Below, one piece after another: positions 54,730 through 62,940 of a stretch of 64,000 nt of DNA (the first letter of the stretch is position 1; the number at the start of each line of letters is the position of its first letter). The position numbers and the translations under genes are program-made. Under the pieces are notes generated by a model that was given only the letters and a program-made list of their open reading frames with translations, had not been told where the DNA came from and made no database searches. The DNA comes from Amycolatopsis iheyensis. GTDB lineage: Bacteria > Actinomycetota > Actinomycetes > Mycobacteriales > Pseudonocardiaceae. The stretch is taken from assembly GCF_024703995.1 (NCBI RefSeq), contig NZ_JAMXQV010000001.1, positions 124,001 to 188,000 of the forward strand, in the 5' to 3' direction.

Positions 54730-55780
54730 GCATCGGCATCAGGTAGTAAGTCAGCTCCACCTCCCCAGCCTCAGCCGCCCGCAGGACGCATGCCCGCATC
54801 CCCGGCTGGATCGACAGCACCACCCGCTCACCCGCGAACGCCTGCAGCGCGTCCAGCAGATACCTCGCCTGGAACGACGGCGACGTCCGCCCACCACCAA
54901 CCTCGGCCTTCAACGTCTCCTCCGCCTCGCCCGTGTCCTGCCGCGCGCTCGCCAGCCGGACCTGGGCGTCCCCGACCTCCAGCGTCAGCACCCGCCGGTC
55001 CTCGGCGTACACGCCGACCCGGCGGACCGCCGCCGCCAAAGCATCCGCCTCCAGCGTTACCGTCGTGTCGACCGCGCCCGATGGGATCGAATCCTCCGAC
55101 AGGAACCCCGCGTCCAGGACCGCCGTGCCGACCAGGCCGCCCGCCCAGCTCAAGCCGAAGCGGTCCGGGCCCGCGTGCAGGCCGACCACGCCCCGTGCCT
55201 GGCGCGCGGCCTCCGTCAGCAGCGACGCCGGCACCAGGACGTCCAGCGACCCCGGCGAGCGCAGCGGCAGCCGGGCGACCGCCATCCGGTAGCGGTCCGA
55301 CGCCGTGAGCGTCAGGCGGCTCCCCGCCTGCAGCCGGACGCCCGTGAACAGCGGGAGCGGGTCGTCCTTCGACGCCGTTCCCGCGACCGTCCGCAGCGCC
55401 GACGCGAACGCCGCTCCGTCCACTTCGGACACCAGTGGCGGCTCCGCGCCCGGTGGCCCGGCCTCGGTGGACAGCAGGGGCAGCGCGAAGCGGGCGTTGT
55501 CGAGCCGCAGCGCCAAGCGGCTGCCCTCGACGACCAGGCGCACCAGCTCGGCGTCGAGCATTCGCAACGTCTCGGCCAAGGGCGCCGCGGGGACGACGAC
55601 CGAGCCGTCGGTGTGGGACGTCGCCGGGCAGTCGAAGCGGACCGCCAGGTCCGAGTCGCTTCCGGCGACGCTCAGGCCGGCGGCTCCCGCGTCCAGCCGC
55701 AACCCGGCTCGGGCGGGCAGGAGCCGGGCCGCGGCGGAGACGGCCGCCGAGAGGCGGTGGGCAGGCGCGGTGACGTCCAT
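54719..55780 (-). CDS. Second DNA polymerase III beta clamp (DnaN-like paralogue)
   Basis: 353 residues, close to the clamp's usual 360-390. Three repeated clamp domains are visible, for example SAAVSAAARLLPARAGLRLDAGA, SEVDGAAFASALRTVAGTASKDD and VTLEADALAAAVRRVGVYAEDRRVLTLEV, and the C-terminus YYLMPMLSR resembles the clamp tail that contacts the clamp loader. The main dnaN normally lies beside dnaA at the origin, and no dnaA or gyrase genes are near, so this is a paralogue. It may serve a special polymerase or the convergent nuclease-like gene; that is inference. Confidence 0.85.
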   Translation of the reverse strand: MDVTAPAHRLSAAVSAAARLLPARAGLRLDAGAAGLSVAGSDSDLAVRFDCPATSHTDGSVVVPAAPLAETLRMLDAELVRLVVEGSRLALRLDNARFALPLLSTEAGPPGAEPPLVSEVDGAAFASALRTVAGTASKDDPLPLFTGVRLQAGSRLTLTASDRYRMAVARLPLRSPGSLDVLVPASLLTEAARQARGVVGLHAGPDRFGLSWAGGLVGTAVLDAGFLSEDSIPSGAVDTTVTLEADALAAAVRRVGVYAEDRRVLTLEVGDAQVRLASARQDTGEAEETLKAEVGGGRTSPSFQARYLLDALQAFAGERVVLSIQPGMRACVLRAAEAGEVELTYYLMPMLSR

Positions 55781-55814
55781 GCCCGCAAGCTAGCGGCGGG
55801 CACCGACAAAAACG

Positions 55815-57062
55815 CTACTGCCCGGCGCCGACCAGCGAGGGAACCGGCGCGGTGACCGCCGGGCGGACCGTTCCGCGCAGCGCCCACACCAGCGCCGCCA
55901 GCGCCAGCCCGGCGACGCTCGCCGCCAGGAAGGCCGCCGACGGGCCGGCGTGCTCGACCACGTACCCGCTCACCGACTGGCCCACCGCGAGCCCGAGCGT
56001 CACCGCCGTCAGGACCCAGCCGAACGCCTCCGCCGCGGTGCCGGCCGGGGCCACGACCTCGATCGTCGACGAGTGGGCCGTCGACTGCGGGGTGATCAAC
56101 GCGCCCGCCAGCAGCATCATCAGCGCCAGCCCCCACAGCGAAGACGGCCACGCCAGCAGCGCCACCAACGCGCCGAACGCGCCCAGCAGCGCGGGCAGCC
56201 GCAGGCCGAGGCGCCGCGGCCACGGGCGCAGGCTGTACGCGACGCCGAACGCCACCGAGCTCAGCGACCACGCCGACAGCAGCAGGCCACCCACCGACGC
56301 GTGCCCGGCCTCGGTCGCCGACGCGGGCACCGCGACCTCGACGAACCCGATCACCACGCCGAAGCCGAGCGCCGCCAGCGCCAGCGTCCGCATGCCCGGG
56401 CTCGCCAACGCGCCCAGCAGCGACGGCGAAGAGCCGGTGGCCGGCCCCCACGCCCGCACCGCCGGGCTCAGCGCGAACAGCACCGCGCCGGTGAACTGCA
56501 GTGCGACACCCAGCACCAGGCCGGTGCCGGCCCACGGCGCCGTCACCAGCAGCCCGGCCAGGCCGGGGCCGAGGATGAAGAAGACCTCCATGCTGATCGC
56601 CTCGTACGAGAACGCCGCGTTGCGCGCGCCGCCCGGGGGCAGCAGCCGGCCCCACAGCGCCCGGGAGGCGGAGCCGACCATCGGCTCGGACAGCCCGGTG
56701 ACCGCGCCCAGCGCGACCATCACCGCGGTCGGCGCGTGCGACTCGATCGACGTCACCAGCGCGCTCATCGACAGCGCCAGCGTGACGGCCACGACCAGCA
56801 GCGGCCGCGTCGGGCCGAAGCGGTCGATCAGCCGGCCCTGGATCACCGCGCCCACCGACACCCCGACGAGTGAACCGGCCGAGACCAGCCCGGCCGCGGC
56901 GAAGGAACCGGTCTCGCGCTGGACGTAGAGCAGCGCCGAGATGCCGATCATCGCGATCGGCAGCCGGGCGAGCACGGACGCGATCGCGGGCCGCCGCGCC
57001 GCGCGGGTCGTCAGCGCGCTGCGGTAGTCGGCCAAAGACGTACGACCTTCGGAGTGGGACAC
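55815..57062 (-). CDS. MFS transporter, paralogue of the 12.4-kb pump
   Basis: 415 residues from GTG at 57060-57062; the open frame extends upstream but crosses intergenic sequence. Twelve helices are predicted, with the loop GRLIDRFGPTRPLLVV (motif A). The helix-5 stretch AFSYEAISMEVFFILGPGLAGLL and N-terminal RLPIAMIGISALLY resemble the pump at 12.4-13.6 kb, so both belong to the same MFS subfamily. A perfect 6-bp-arm palindrome sits just upstream of its start. Substrate unknown. Confidence 0.85.
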   Translation of the reverse strand: MSHSEGRTSLADYRSALTTRAARRPAIASVLARLPIAMIGISALLYVQRETGSFAAAGLVSAGSLVGVSVGAVIQGRLIDRFGPTRPLLVVAVTLALSMSALVTSIESHAPTAVMVALGAVTGLSEPMVGSASRALWGRLLPPGGARNAAFSYEAISMEVFFILGPGLAGLLVTAPWAGTGLVLGVALQFTGAVLFALSPAVRAWGPATGSSPSLLGALASPGMRTLALAALGFGVVIGFVEVAVPASATEAGHASVGGLLLSAWSLSSVAFGVAYSLRPWPRRLGLRLPALLGAFGALVALLAWPSSLWGLALMMLLAGALITPQSTAHSSTIEVVAPAGTAAEAFGWVLTAVTLGLAVGQSVSGYVVEHAGPSAAFLAASVAGLALAALVWALRGTVRPAVTAPVPSLVGAGQ

Positions 57063-57083
57063 GCGTGCCAGTATGCCGCAGAG

Positions 57084-57099
57084 TGGTACGTGAGTACCA
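57084..57099. promoter_or_regulatory. Operator candidate TGGTAC-N4-GTACCA
   Basis: A perfect palindrome with 6-bp arms, 22 bases upstream of the MFS start codon, close to a CATACT-like -10 (minus strand, 57070-57075). A local repressor or a distant regulator may bind it. Confidence 0.45.
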
Positions 57100-57103
57100 G
57101 TTA

Positions 57104-57417
57104 TTTGACGGTCAGGTGCGTCACCGGCAGACTGGGAACGGATCTTGGGACCGGTCCGCGAGGTCTCGATCGGGTAACACTCACGATATTCTCCGTGAAC
57201 TCGTGCAACGAAACGCACGGGACAGCGTCCTTGAGAGTGAATGGCCTTGAATTCGTGGGTATGGGCCGTGATGGTTGAACAACAGCACACAACCCAGCTC
57301 CCTCCGGCATATGGGTCGGGGCCTGGTCCGGAGGGCGGGGAGCGCGGATCGTCGGGGGATGGTCCGCGCGACAAACGAAGAGCCGGTGCGCCACGTCGGG
57401 GGTGGCGCCCGGCTCTT
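57104..57417 (+). ncRNA. Candidate small transcript between crp and the MFS gene
   Basis: On the plus strand TTGACG (57104-57109), 17 bases, then CAGACT (57127-57132) form a promoter-like pair. About 245 bases on, a strong hairpin (57378-57417) with a T-rich tail could terminate it. Between them lie an AT-rich patch with the hairpin TCACG/CGTGA (57180-57196) and a 61-codon ORF (57241-57426) that runs through the terminator and so is unlikely to be translated whole. A small RNA is possible; nothing confirms it. Confidence 0.3.
57378..57417. terminator. Hairpin terminator with CTCTTTG tail
   Basis: The arm AAGAGCCGG-T-GCGCCAC (57378-57394, one bulged T) pairs with 57402-57417 around a GC loop, followed by TGT on the plus strand. 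It may end the candidate small transcript or back up the crp terminator. Confidence 0.75.
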
Positions 57418-57442
57418 TGTCATTGAACGAAGTCATTGCACC

Positions 57443-57482
57443 AAGAAGGCCTCCTCACCCAGCCGGGCGAGGAGGCCTTCTT
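57443..57482 (-). terminator. Terminator after crp
   Basis: Perfect 14-bp arms AAGAAGGCCTCCTC (57443-57456) and its complement (57469-57482) around a 12-base loop, 11 bases beyond the crp stop codon. Confidence 0.9.
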
Positions 57483-57493
57483 CGTACCAAGAC

Positions 57494-58168
57494 TCAGCGA
57501 GCCCGGCGAGCCAGCCGCTCGGGGTCGAGGATCAGCACGCTCTTGCCTTCGAGCCGCAGCCAGCCGCGGTGGGCGAAGTCGGCGAGCGCCTTGTTGACGG
57601 TCTCGCGCGACGCCCCGACGTACTGGGCGATCTCTTCCTGCGTCAGGTCGTGCGTGACCCGCAGCAGGCCCGCCTCCTGGCTGCCGAAGCGCTGCGCGAG
57701 CTGCAGCAGCGCCCGCGCCACGCGGCCGGGGACGTCGGTGAAGATCAGCTCCGCGACCATGTTGTTCGTCCGGCGCAGGCGGCGCGCGACCACGCGCAGC
57801 AGCTGCTCGGCGATCTCCGGCCGGGTCGAGATCCACTGGCGCAGCGCCGGGCGGTCCATGGTGACCGCGCGGACCTCGGTGACCGTGGTCGCGCTCGACG
57901 TCCGGGGGCCGGGGTCGAAGATGGACAGCTCGCCGAACATGTCGGACGGGCCGAAGATGCCCAGCAGGTTCTCGCGGCCGTCGGGCGACTTGCGGCCGAT
58001 CTTCACCTTGCCGGACTGGATGATGTAGAGCTTGTCGCCGGGTTCACCCTCGTTGAAGATGACATGGCCGCGGGGGAACTCCACGGATTCCAAGGTCTGG
58101 GCCAGCGCCTCCGCCGCTGCCGGCTCCACACCCTGGAAAATGCCCGCACGGGCCAGGGTTTCGTCCAC
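57494..58168 (-). CDS. crp: CRP/FNR-family cAMP-binding regulator
   Basis: 224 residues, the ortholog length of M. tuberculosis CRP (Rv3676) and close to GlxR. The cyclic-nucleotide domain (residues 1-125) has [27 protein letters not shown] and the phosphate-binding cassette [18 protein letters not shown]. The DNA-binding winged helix (residues about 150-215) has [37 protein letters not shown], the recognition helix typical of CRP. A GTGA-N6-TCAC site upstream suggests autoregulation. It should be a global regulator. Confidence 0.95.
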   Translation of the reverse strand: MDETLARAGIFQGVEPAAAEALAQTLESVEFPRGHVIFNEGEPGDKLYIIQSGKVKIGRKSPDGRENLLGIFGPSDMFGELSIFDPGPRTSSATTVTEVRAVTMDRPALRQWISTRPEIAEQLLRVVARRLRRTNNMVAELIFTDVPGRVARALLQLAQRFGSQEAGLLRVTHDLTQEEIAQYVGASRETVNKALADFAHRGWLRLEGKSVLILDPERLARRAR

Positions 58169-58221
58169 CTCGGGTGCCTCCTCGTCGAGAAACGTTCACG
58201 CCCTCCCGTGGCTGGAAGAGC

Positions 58222-58235
58222 GTGACGCCGATCAC
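58222..58235. promoter_or_regulatory. Candidate CRP box upstream of crp
   Basis: GTGACGCCGATCAC matches the core GTGA-N6-TCAC of CRP sites, 54 bases upstream of the crp start codon. Likely autoregulatory. Confidence 0.5.
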
Positions 58236-58316
58236 TTGCGCGTCAGTCTAGGGCGTACTCCCGAGATCGCTCGGCGGACGCGCGGCCCGCCAAACGATCT
58301 CGTTCGAACGTGGAGC

Positions 58317-58568
58317 CTAACTCCGCACGCGCCGCGCGCGTAGCCTGGCTGCCCGTCCGCCCAGCCTACGCAGCCGGAACAGCTCCAGCGCGCGGCCGAT
58401 GCCGTGCCCGTAGAGCGCCCGGACCTCGTTGGGCTGCGCCTGCTCGAGGAACTCTTCGACCTCGTTCTCCTGCACCGCGACGTGCTTGAGCCGGCTTTCG
58501 ACGCGCTCCATGAACAGCGCGAAGAACATGATCACCAAGGGGACCAGGATGACGAACCAGACAGTCAT
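58317..58568 (-). CDS. Small membrane protein upstream of crp (Rv3675-like position)
   Basis: 83 residues from ATG at 58566-58568 (a start six codons upstream is possible). One N-terminal helix (TVWFVILVPLVIMFFALFMERV) is followed by a charged cytosolic part with an acidic heptad region (QENEVEEFLEQAQPNEV) and an arginine-rich tail (RLRRLGGRAARLRARRVRS). No family is certain. A small membrane protein gene holds this place beside crp in mycobacteria. Confidence 0.7.
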   Translation of the reverse strand: MTVWFVILVPLVIMFFALFMERVESRLKHVAVQENEVEEFLEQAQPNEVRALYGHGIGRALELFRLRRLGGRAARLRARRVRS

Positions 58569-58715
58569 GACCGGACCCCGAAACACTCAGTGGGAAGCAT
58601 CTACTCCAGATCCTCGCTCATGGCGGCCGGAAAACTGCGCCGAGTGGTGCTCTGGCGTGTCGGTCGTCCACCGGTCAGTCACCGGCTCGTCCGACAGCGC
58701 CCGTAGGCTATCGGG

Positions 58716-59477
58716 GTGCCACCTGCCACCACGAACGCCCCCCGTGAGGGCGCTGGTGAAAGCCGGTTAGCTCTGGTGAGACGCGCCAGGCGGATGAAGC
58801 GTTGCTTGGACGACGTTTATCCCGACGCCCACTGTGAGCTCGACTTCACCACACCGCTGGAACTGCTGGTCGCGGTCGTGCTGTCCGCGCAGACCACCGA
58901 CGTCCGGGTGAACCTCGTCACGCCCGCGCTGTTCAAGCGCTACCGGACCGCCGCCGACTACGCCGGCGCCGAGCGCACCGAGCTGGAGGAGTACCTCCGG
59001 AGCACCGGCTTCTACCGGGCCAAGGCGAACTCCGTGATGGGGCTCGGCGCGGCGCTGGTCGAACGCTTCGACGGCGAGGTCCCGGCCAAGCTCGACGACC
59101 TGGTCACCCTGCCCGGCGTCGGCCGCAAGACCGCCAACGTCGTGCTCGGGAACGCCTTCGACGTCCCGGGCATCACCGTCGACACCCACTTCGGCCGCCT
59201 GGTGCGCCGCTGGGGCTGGACGGCCGAGGACGACCCGGTCAAGGTCGAGCACGCGATCGGCGAGCTGATCCCCCGCAAGGAGTGGACGATGCTCTCGCAC
59301 CGGGTGATCTTCCACGGCCGGCGTGTCTGCCACGCCAAGAAGCCCGCGTGCGGCGCCTGCCCGCTGGCCAAGGACTGCCCGTCCTACGGCACCGGCCCGA
59401 CCGGGTTCGAAGAGGCCGCGAAGCTCGTCAAGGGCGTCGAGAAGGACCACATCCTGGCCATGGCGGCGCCCCGGTGA
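58716..59477 (+). CDS. nth: Endonuclease III
   Basis: 253 residues, GTG start. The helix-hairpin-helix [14 protein letters not shown] holds the catalytic lysine, and the catalytic aspartate is in [15 protein letters not shown]. The C-terminal iron-sulfur loop [17 protein letters not shown] has the C-x6-C-x2-C-x5-C spacing of the 4Fe-4S cluster. The N-terminal 25 residues are a longer tail than in E. coli. It removes oxidised pyrimidines and cuts at abasic sites. It begins the nth-redoxin-NUDIX-marP operon. Confidence 0.96.
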   Translation: MPPATTNAPREGAGESRLALVRRARRMKRCLDDVYPDAHCELDFTTPLELLVAVVLSAQTTDVRVNLVTPALFKRYRTAADYAGAERTELEEYLRSTGFYRAKANSVMGLGAALVERFDGEVPAKLDDLVTLPGVGRKTANVVLGNAFDVPGITVDTHFGRLVRRWGWTAEDDPVKVEHAIGELIPRKEWTMLSHRVIFHGRRVCHAKKPACGACPLAKDCPSYGTGPTGFEEAAKLVKGVEKDHILAMAAPR

Positions 59478-60073
59478 CGACCGTCACCAAATGGGCGCTG
59501 GCCGCCGCCGTGCTGGCGGTGGCGCTCATCGTCGCGCTGTTGCCCCGCGGGGGCGACGACAGCGCGGCGAAACCGGCCGGGGATCTGGCGCCCGCCCGGT
59601 CCGCGGCGGCGCTCCAGCCGTGCCCCGCGGCCGGTCCGGCCCGGCCGGTGAAGCAGCTCGACGGCGTCGAGGCGGACTGCCTTGGCGACGGCGGCAGCGT
59701 CGACCTCGGCAAGGCCCTGGCCGGGGCTCCGGTGCTGGTCAACGTGTGGGCGTCGTGGTGCCAGCCGTGCCGGACCGAGCTGCCCGTGCTCCAGGAGTAC
59801 GCGAAGCAGCCCGGTGCCGTGCGGGTGCTCGGCGTCCAGGTGCAGAGCCCGGCTAAGGACGGCTTGAACCTCCTCGCCGAGCTGGGCGTGCACCTACCGT
59901 CGGTCTTCGACGGCGACGGGCCGAGCGGGCCCGTCCGCGCGGCGCTGAAGGTGCCGTCGTCGCTCCCGGCGTCCTACCTGGTCACCGCCGCCGGGGAGGT
60001 CCGGTTCATCGCGAACCCACGGTTGTTCGGGAACACTGACCAGGTGCGCGCGGCAGTGGGAGGGGCTTCATGA
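59474..60073 (+). CDS. TlpA-like membrane-anchored thioredoxin
   Basis: 199 residues from GTG at 59474 (GTGA overlap with nth). An N-terminal helix ([20 protein letters not shown]) anchors it outside the membrane. The thioredoxin fold has [23 protein letters not shown], with CxxC, and ends with a cis-proline-like [16 protein letters not shown] further cysteine pair near residues 52 and 72 may form a structural disulfide. It probably reduces or isomerises exported thiols, and matches Rv3673c by position. Confidence 0.9.
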   Translation: MTTVTKWALAAAVLAVALIVALLPRGGDDSAAKPAGDLAPARSAAALQPCPAAGPARPVKQLDGVEADCLGDGGSVDLGKALAGAPVLVNVWASWCQPCRTELPVLQEYAKQPGAVRVLGVQVQSPAKDGLNLLAELGVHLPSVFDGDGPSGPVRAALKVPSSLPASYLVTAAGEVRFIANPRLFGNTDQVRAAVGGAS

Positions 60074-60765
60074 TCGGACCGCTGGTGGAGCCGGAGTCCG
60101 TCCCCGAGTGGCTCCGGCCGCTGGTCAAGGTCAGCGGCGAGGTCGATTCGAAGACGTTCACGCGCTTCAGCCCGCCGGAGGACACCTACACCCGGCCCGC
60201 CGCGGTGCTCATCCTCTTCGGCGAGCGCGAAGCCGACGGCGAGCCCGACGTCCTGCTGCAGCGCCGCGCCGACACGCTCGGCTCGCACGCCGGCCAGGTC
60301 GCCTTCCCCGGCGGCGGCGCCGAAGACGGCGACGGCGGACCGGTCGGCACCGCGCTGCGCGAGGCCGAGGAGGAGACCGGGGTCGTCCCGTCCGGTGTCC
60401 GGCCGATCGCCGTGCTGCCCGAGCTGTTCGTCCCGGTCTCGAAGTTCGCGGTGACGCCGGTGCTCGCGCACTGGGAAACCCCGTCGCCGGTGCACGCGGT
60501 CGACCCGGGTGAGACGGCGTCGGTCGCGCGCGTGCCGCTCGCCGATCTGGCCGACCCGGCCAACCGGTTCACCGTCCAGAAGGCCGGCGCGCCGTGGAAG
60601 GGCCCGGCCTTCGAGGTCTCGGGCCTGTTCGTCTGGGGGTTCACCGCCGGGTTGCTGTCGGTCCTGCTCGGCCTGGGAGGCTTCGAGCGCGAATGGGACT
60701 CGGGCGACGTCCGGGACCTCGACGAGGCGCTGGCCGCGTACCAGGCGCGGGTTGTGGAAGGGTGA
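60070..60765 (+). CDS. NUDIX hydrolase, CoA pyrophosphatase type
   Basis: 231 residues, ATG at 60070 overlapping the redoxin stop. The CoA-specific motif region LLQRRADTLGSHAGQVAFPGGGAEDGDGG precedes and includes the Nudix box GTALREAEEETGVVP. This is the CoA diphosphatase signature (LLTxRSxxLxxHxGQxxFPGG), so it should split CoA into 4'-phosphopantetheine and 3',5'-ADP. It matches Rv3672c in place. The marP gene follows after five bases. Confidence 0.93.
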   Translation: MIGPLVEPESVPEWLRPLVKVSGEVDSKTFTRFSPPEDTYTRPAAVLILFGEREADGEPDVLLQRRADTLGSHAGQVAFPGGGAEDGDGGPVGTALREAEEETGVVPSGVRPIAVLPELFVPVSKFAVTPVLAHWETPSPVHAVDPGETASVARVPLADLADPANRFTVQKAGAPWKGPAFEVSGLFVWGFTAGLLSVLLGLGGFEREWDSGDVRDLDEALAAYQARVVEG

Positions 60766-60769
60766 CACG

Positions 60770-61954
60770 GTGAACTGGGTCGATGTGCTGGTACTGGCGC
60801 TGGCGGTGCTGGCGGCGGTGTCCGGCGCATACCAGGGCGTGATCGTCGCCTTGCCGTCGCTCGTCGGCGTCGTGCTCGGCGCGGTCGTGGGCATCAAGCT
60901 CGCGCCGGTGGTGGTCTCGTTCTTCGACGACCAGGTGTGGAAGGTCGCCTTCGCGGTCGCGACCGTGGTCTTCCTGGTCGCCCTCGGCGAGGCGATCGGC
61001 GTCTACGTCGGCCGCCGGCTGCGGCAGAAGATCAACCCGGACAAGCTCCGCGGCGTCGACAAGACGCTCGGCGCCATCGTGCAGGCCCTGGTCGTGCTCG
61101 TGGTGGCGTGGCTGATCGCGACGCCCCTGACGACCGTGTCCGCCCTGCCCTGGCTGCCCAAGGGGATCAACAACTCCCTGGTGCTCGGCAAGGTCAACGA
61201 CGCGATGCCGGAGGCCGCGCAGGGCTTCCCGAGCCAGCTGCGGAAGCTGCTCGACGCGTCCGGCTTCCCGTCCATCATGGATCCCTTCGAGAAGGCCCCG
61301 ACGGCCGACACCTCGCCGCCGGACCCGGCCCTGCAGAGCAGCGGGATCGTCCAGCAGCTGCACGGCAGCGTGGTCAAGATCCGCGGCAGCGCCAGCTCGT
61401 GCTCGCGCTCGCTGGAAGGCAGCGGGTTCGTGATCGCGCCGCAGCGGGTGATGACGAACGCGCACGTCGTCGCGGGCACCGACACCGTCGGCATCGAGAC
61501 GACCCAGGGCGACTACCCGGCGCGGGTCGTCTACTTCGACCCGGAGGTCGACATCGCGGTGCTCGCCGTGCCGCGGCTGCGGGCCCCGGCCCTGCAGTTC
61601 GCGCCGGAGACCGCGCGGGCGGGCGACAGCGCGGTGGTGCTCGGCTACCCGCTCGACGGCCCGTACCGGGCGACGCCGGCGCGCGTGCGCGGCCGGATCA
61701 ACCTGCGCGGCCCGGACATCTACGACGCCCGGACGGTCCAGCGGGACGTCTTCACGGTCCGCGCCGAGATCCGCAGCGGGAACTCGGGCGGCCCGATGGT
61801 GACGCCGGACGGCAGAGTCATCGGCGTCGTGTTCGGCGCGGCGGTCGAGGACCCGGAAACGGGCTTCACGCTGACGGCCGAGCAGGTGCGGGCCGAGGTC
61901 GACGCGGCGCCGTCGCAGTCGACGAACGTGTCGACGGGCTCCTGCGCCGCCTAA
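60770..61954 (+). CDS. marP: Membrane serine protease MarP
   Basis: 394 residues from GTG at 60770. Four N-terminal membrane helices (colicin V production-like region, residues about 1-145) precede an external chymotrypsin-like protease. The triad is visible as His232 in MTNAHVV, Asp261 in VDIAVLAV and Ser339 in SGNSGGPM. Cysteines near residue 213 and at 392 could form the disulfide that redox-controls the M. tuberculosis enzyme. MarP supports acid resistance and cell-wall hydrolase processing there. Confidence 0.95.
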   Translation: MNWVDVLVLALAVLAAVSGAYQGVIVALPSLVGVVLGAVVGIKLAPVVVSFFDDQVWKVAFAVATVVFLVALGEAIGVYVGRRLRQKINPDKLRGVDKTLGAIVQALVVLVVAWLIATPLTTVSALPWLPKGINNSLVLGKVNDAMPEAAQGFPSQLRKLLDASGFPSIMDPFEKAPTADTSPPDPALQSSGIVQQLHGSVVKIRGSASSCSRSLEGSGFVIAPQRVMTNAHVVAGTDTVGIETTQGDYPARVVYFDPEVDIAVLAVPRLRAPALQFAPETARAGDSAVVLGYPLDGPYRATPARVRGRINLRGPDIYDARTVQRDVFTVRAEIRSGNSGGPMVTPDGRVIGVVFGAAVEDPETGFTLTAEQVRAEVDAAPSQSTNVSTGSCAA

Positions 61955-62832
61955 CGCCCGTACCGCAGCGCCAAGCCGTCGAGCAGCGCCCGCAGCCCGG
62001 ACTCGGCGATGGTGTCCAGCACCAGGTCGTAGCCGGTTTCCCCGAGCTCGCGCAGCATGCCGGCGAACGTCGGGAAGCCGCTGGTCATCGCGGCGAGCGC
62101 GGGGCCCTGGCGGTCCATCCAGTCGTCTTCGGACAGCCCGGACGACGCCAGGGCGCTCTGCTCGCGTTCCAGGTGGCTCGCCAGCCCCTGGAGGTGGCTG
62201 AAGAACACCACGTGCAGGTCGCAGAGGGTGGCCGCGTCGACGTCGAGCTGGGCCAGCGCCGACAGCGCCCGCTCGCCGTGGGCGGCTAGGTTCCGCAACG
62301 GCAGCGGCCGCGTGATCGGGGTGAGCTGGGCCAGCCAGGGGTGCCGCCGGAAGAGGCTCCACAGCGTGCGGCCGACGAGCAGCAGCTGGTCGCGCCAGTC
62401 CGGGGGCAGTTCGGCCGGGTAGCCGCGTTCGCCGTAGGCCGCGTCGGCCATCAGCAGCACGAGCTCGTCCCGGCCGCTCACGTACTTGTACGGCGCCATG
62501 GCGGCGACGCCGAGGCGAGCCGCGACGCCACGCATGGACAACGCGGCCAGCCCTTCGGCGTCGGCGATGCCGATCGCGGTGCGCACGATCCGGTCGCGGG
62601 TCAGGCCCCGCCGGCCGCCGCGCCGCTCCCGGCTCGCGACGACCGTGCCCGAGCGTGGCTCCGCGCGCACCAGCCCCTCCTGGCTCAGCAGGGTCAACGC
62701 CTTGGCCGCGGTCGCCATCGCGACACCGTGGTCGGCCGCGAGCCGCCGGGTCGAGGGCACCCGGGCGCCCGGCGGCAGCTCCCCACGCGTGATCCGGCCG
62801 CGCAGCTCTTCGGCGATGACCACGTACTTCAC
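61951..62832 (-). CDS. GntR-TetR hybrid transcriptional regulator
   Basis: 293 residues from GTG at 62830-62832, with AGGAG upstream. Residues about 1-65 form a GntR winged helix (IAEELRGRITRGELPPGARVPSTRRLAADHGVAMATAAKAL). Residues about 75-125 form a TetR helix-turn-helix (RDRIVRTAIGIADAEG, then SMRGVAARLGVAAMAPYKYV), followed by a TetR ligand-binding domain. Two DNA-binding units in one chain are uncommon. Paired CTAGTACAG sites in the divergent gap are likely operators for it and the monooxygenase. The last codons overlap marP by four bases. Confidence 0.9.
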   Translation of the reverse strand: MKYVVIAEELRGRITRGELPPGARVPSTRRLAADHGVAMATAAKALTLLSQEGLVRAEPRSGTVVASRERRGGRRGLTRDRIVRTAIGIADAEGLAALSMRGVAARLGVAAMAPYKYVSGRDELVLLMADAAYGERGYPAELPPDWRDQLLLVGRTLWSLFRRHPWLAQLTPITRPLPLRNLAAHGERALSALAQLDVDAATLCDLHVVFFSHLQGLASHLEREQSALASSGLSEDDWMDRQGPALAAMTSGFPTFAGMLRELGETGYDLVLDTIAESGLRALLDGLALRYGR

Positions 62833-62845
62833 GACGTCTCCTGAC

Positions 62846-62876
62846 CTAGTACAGCCAGCGATCTGTGCTAGTACAG
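62846..62876. promoter_or_regulatory. Paired CTAGTACAG sites in divergent promoter
   Basis: CTAGTACAG at 62846-62854 and 62868-62876, 22 bases apart (two helical turns). The second is half of CTGTGCTAGTACAG (62863-62876), a palindrome with one mismatch. Candidate operators for the hybrid regulator. Confidence 0.55.
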
Positions 62877-62940
62877 AGTTGGCTTCCGAACTGCGGTGAC
62901 TCCACTGTGGTGCGCACAAGCGTACGACTCTGGAGGGCAC

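Noticed and set aside
57241..57426. 61-codon plus-strand ORF
   Set aside because: Its last third runs through a strong hairpin terminator, the upstream ribosome site is weak, and the composition looks like read-through of GC-rich DNA.
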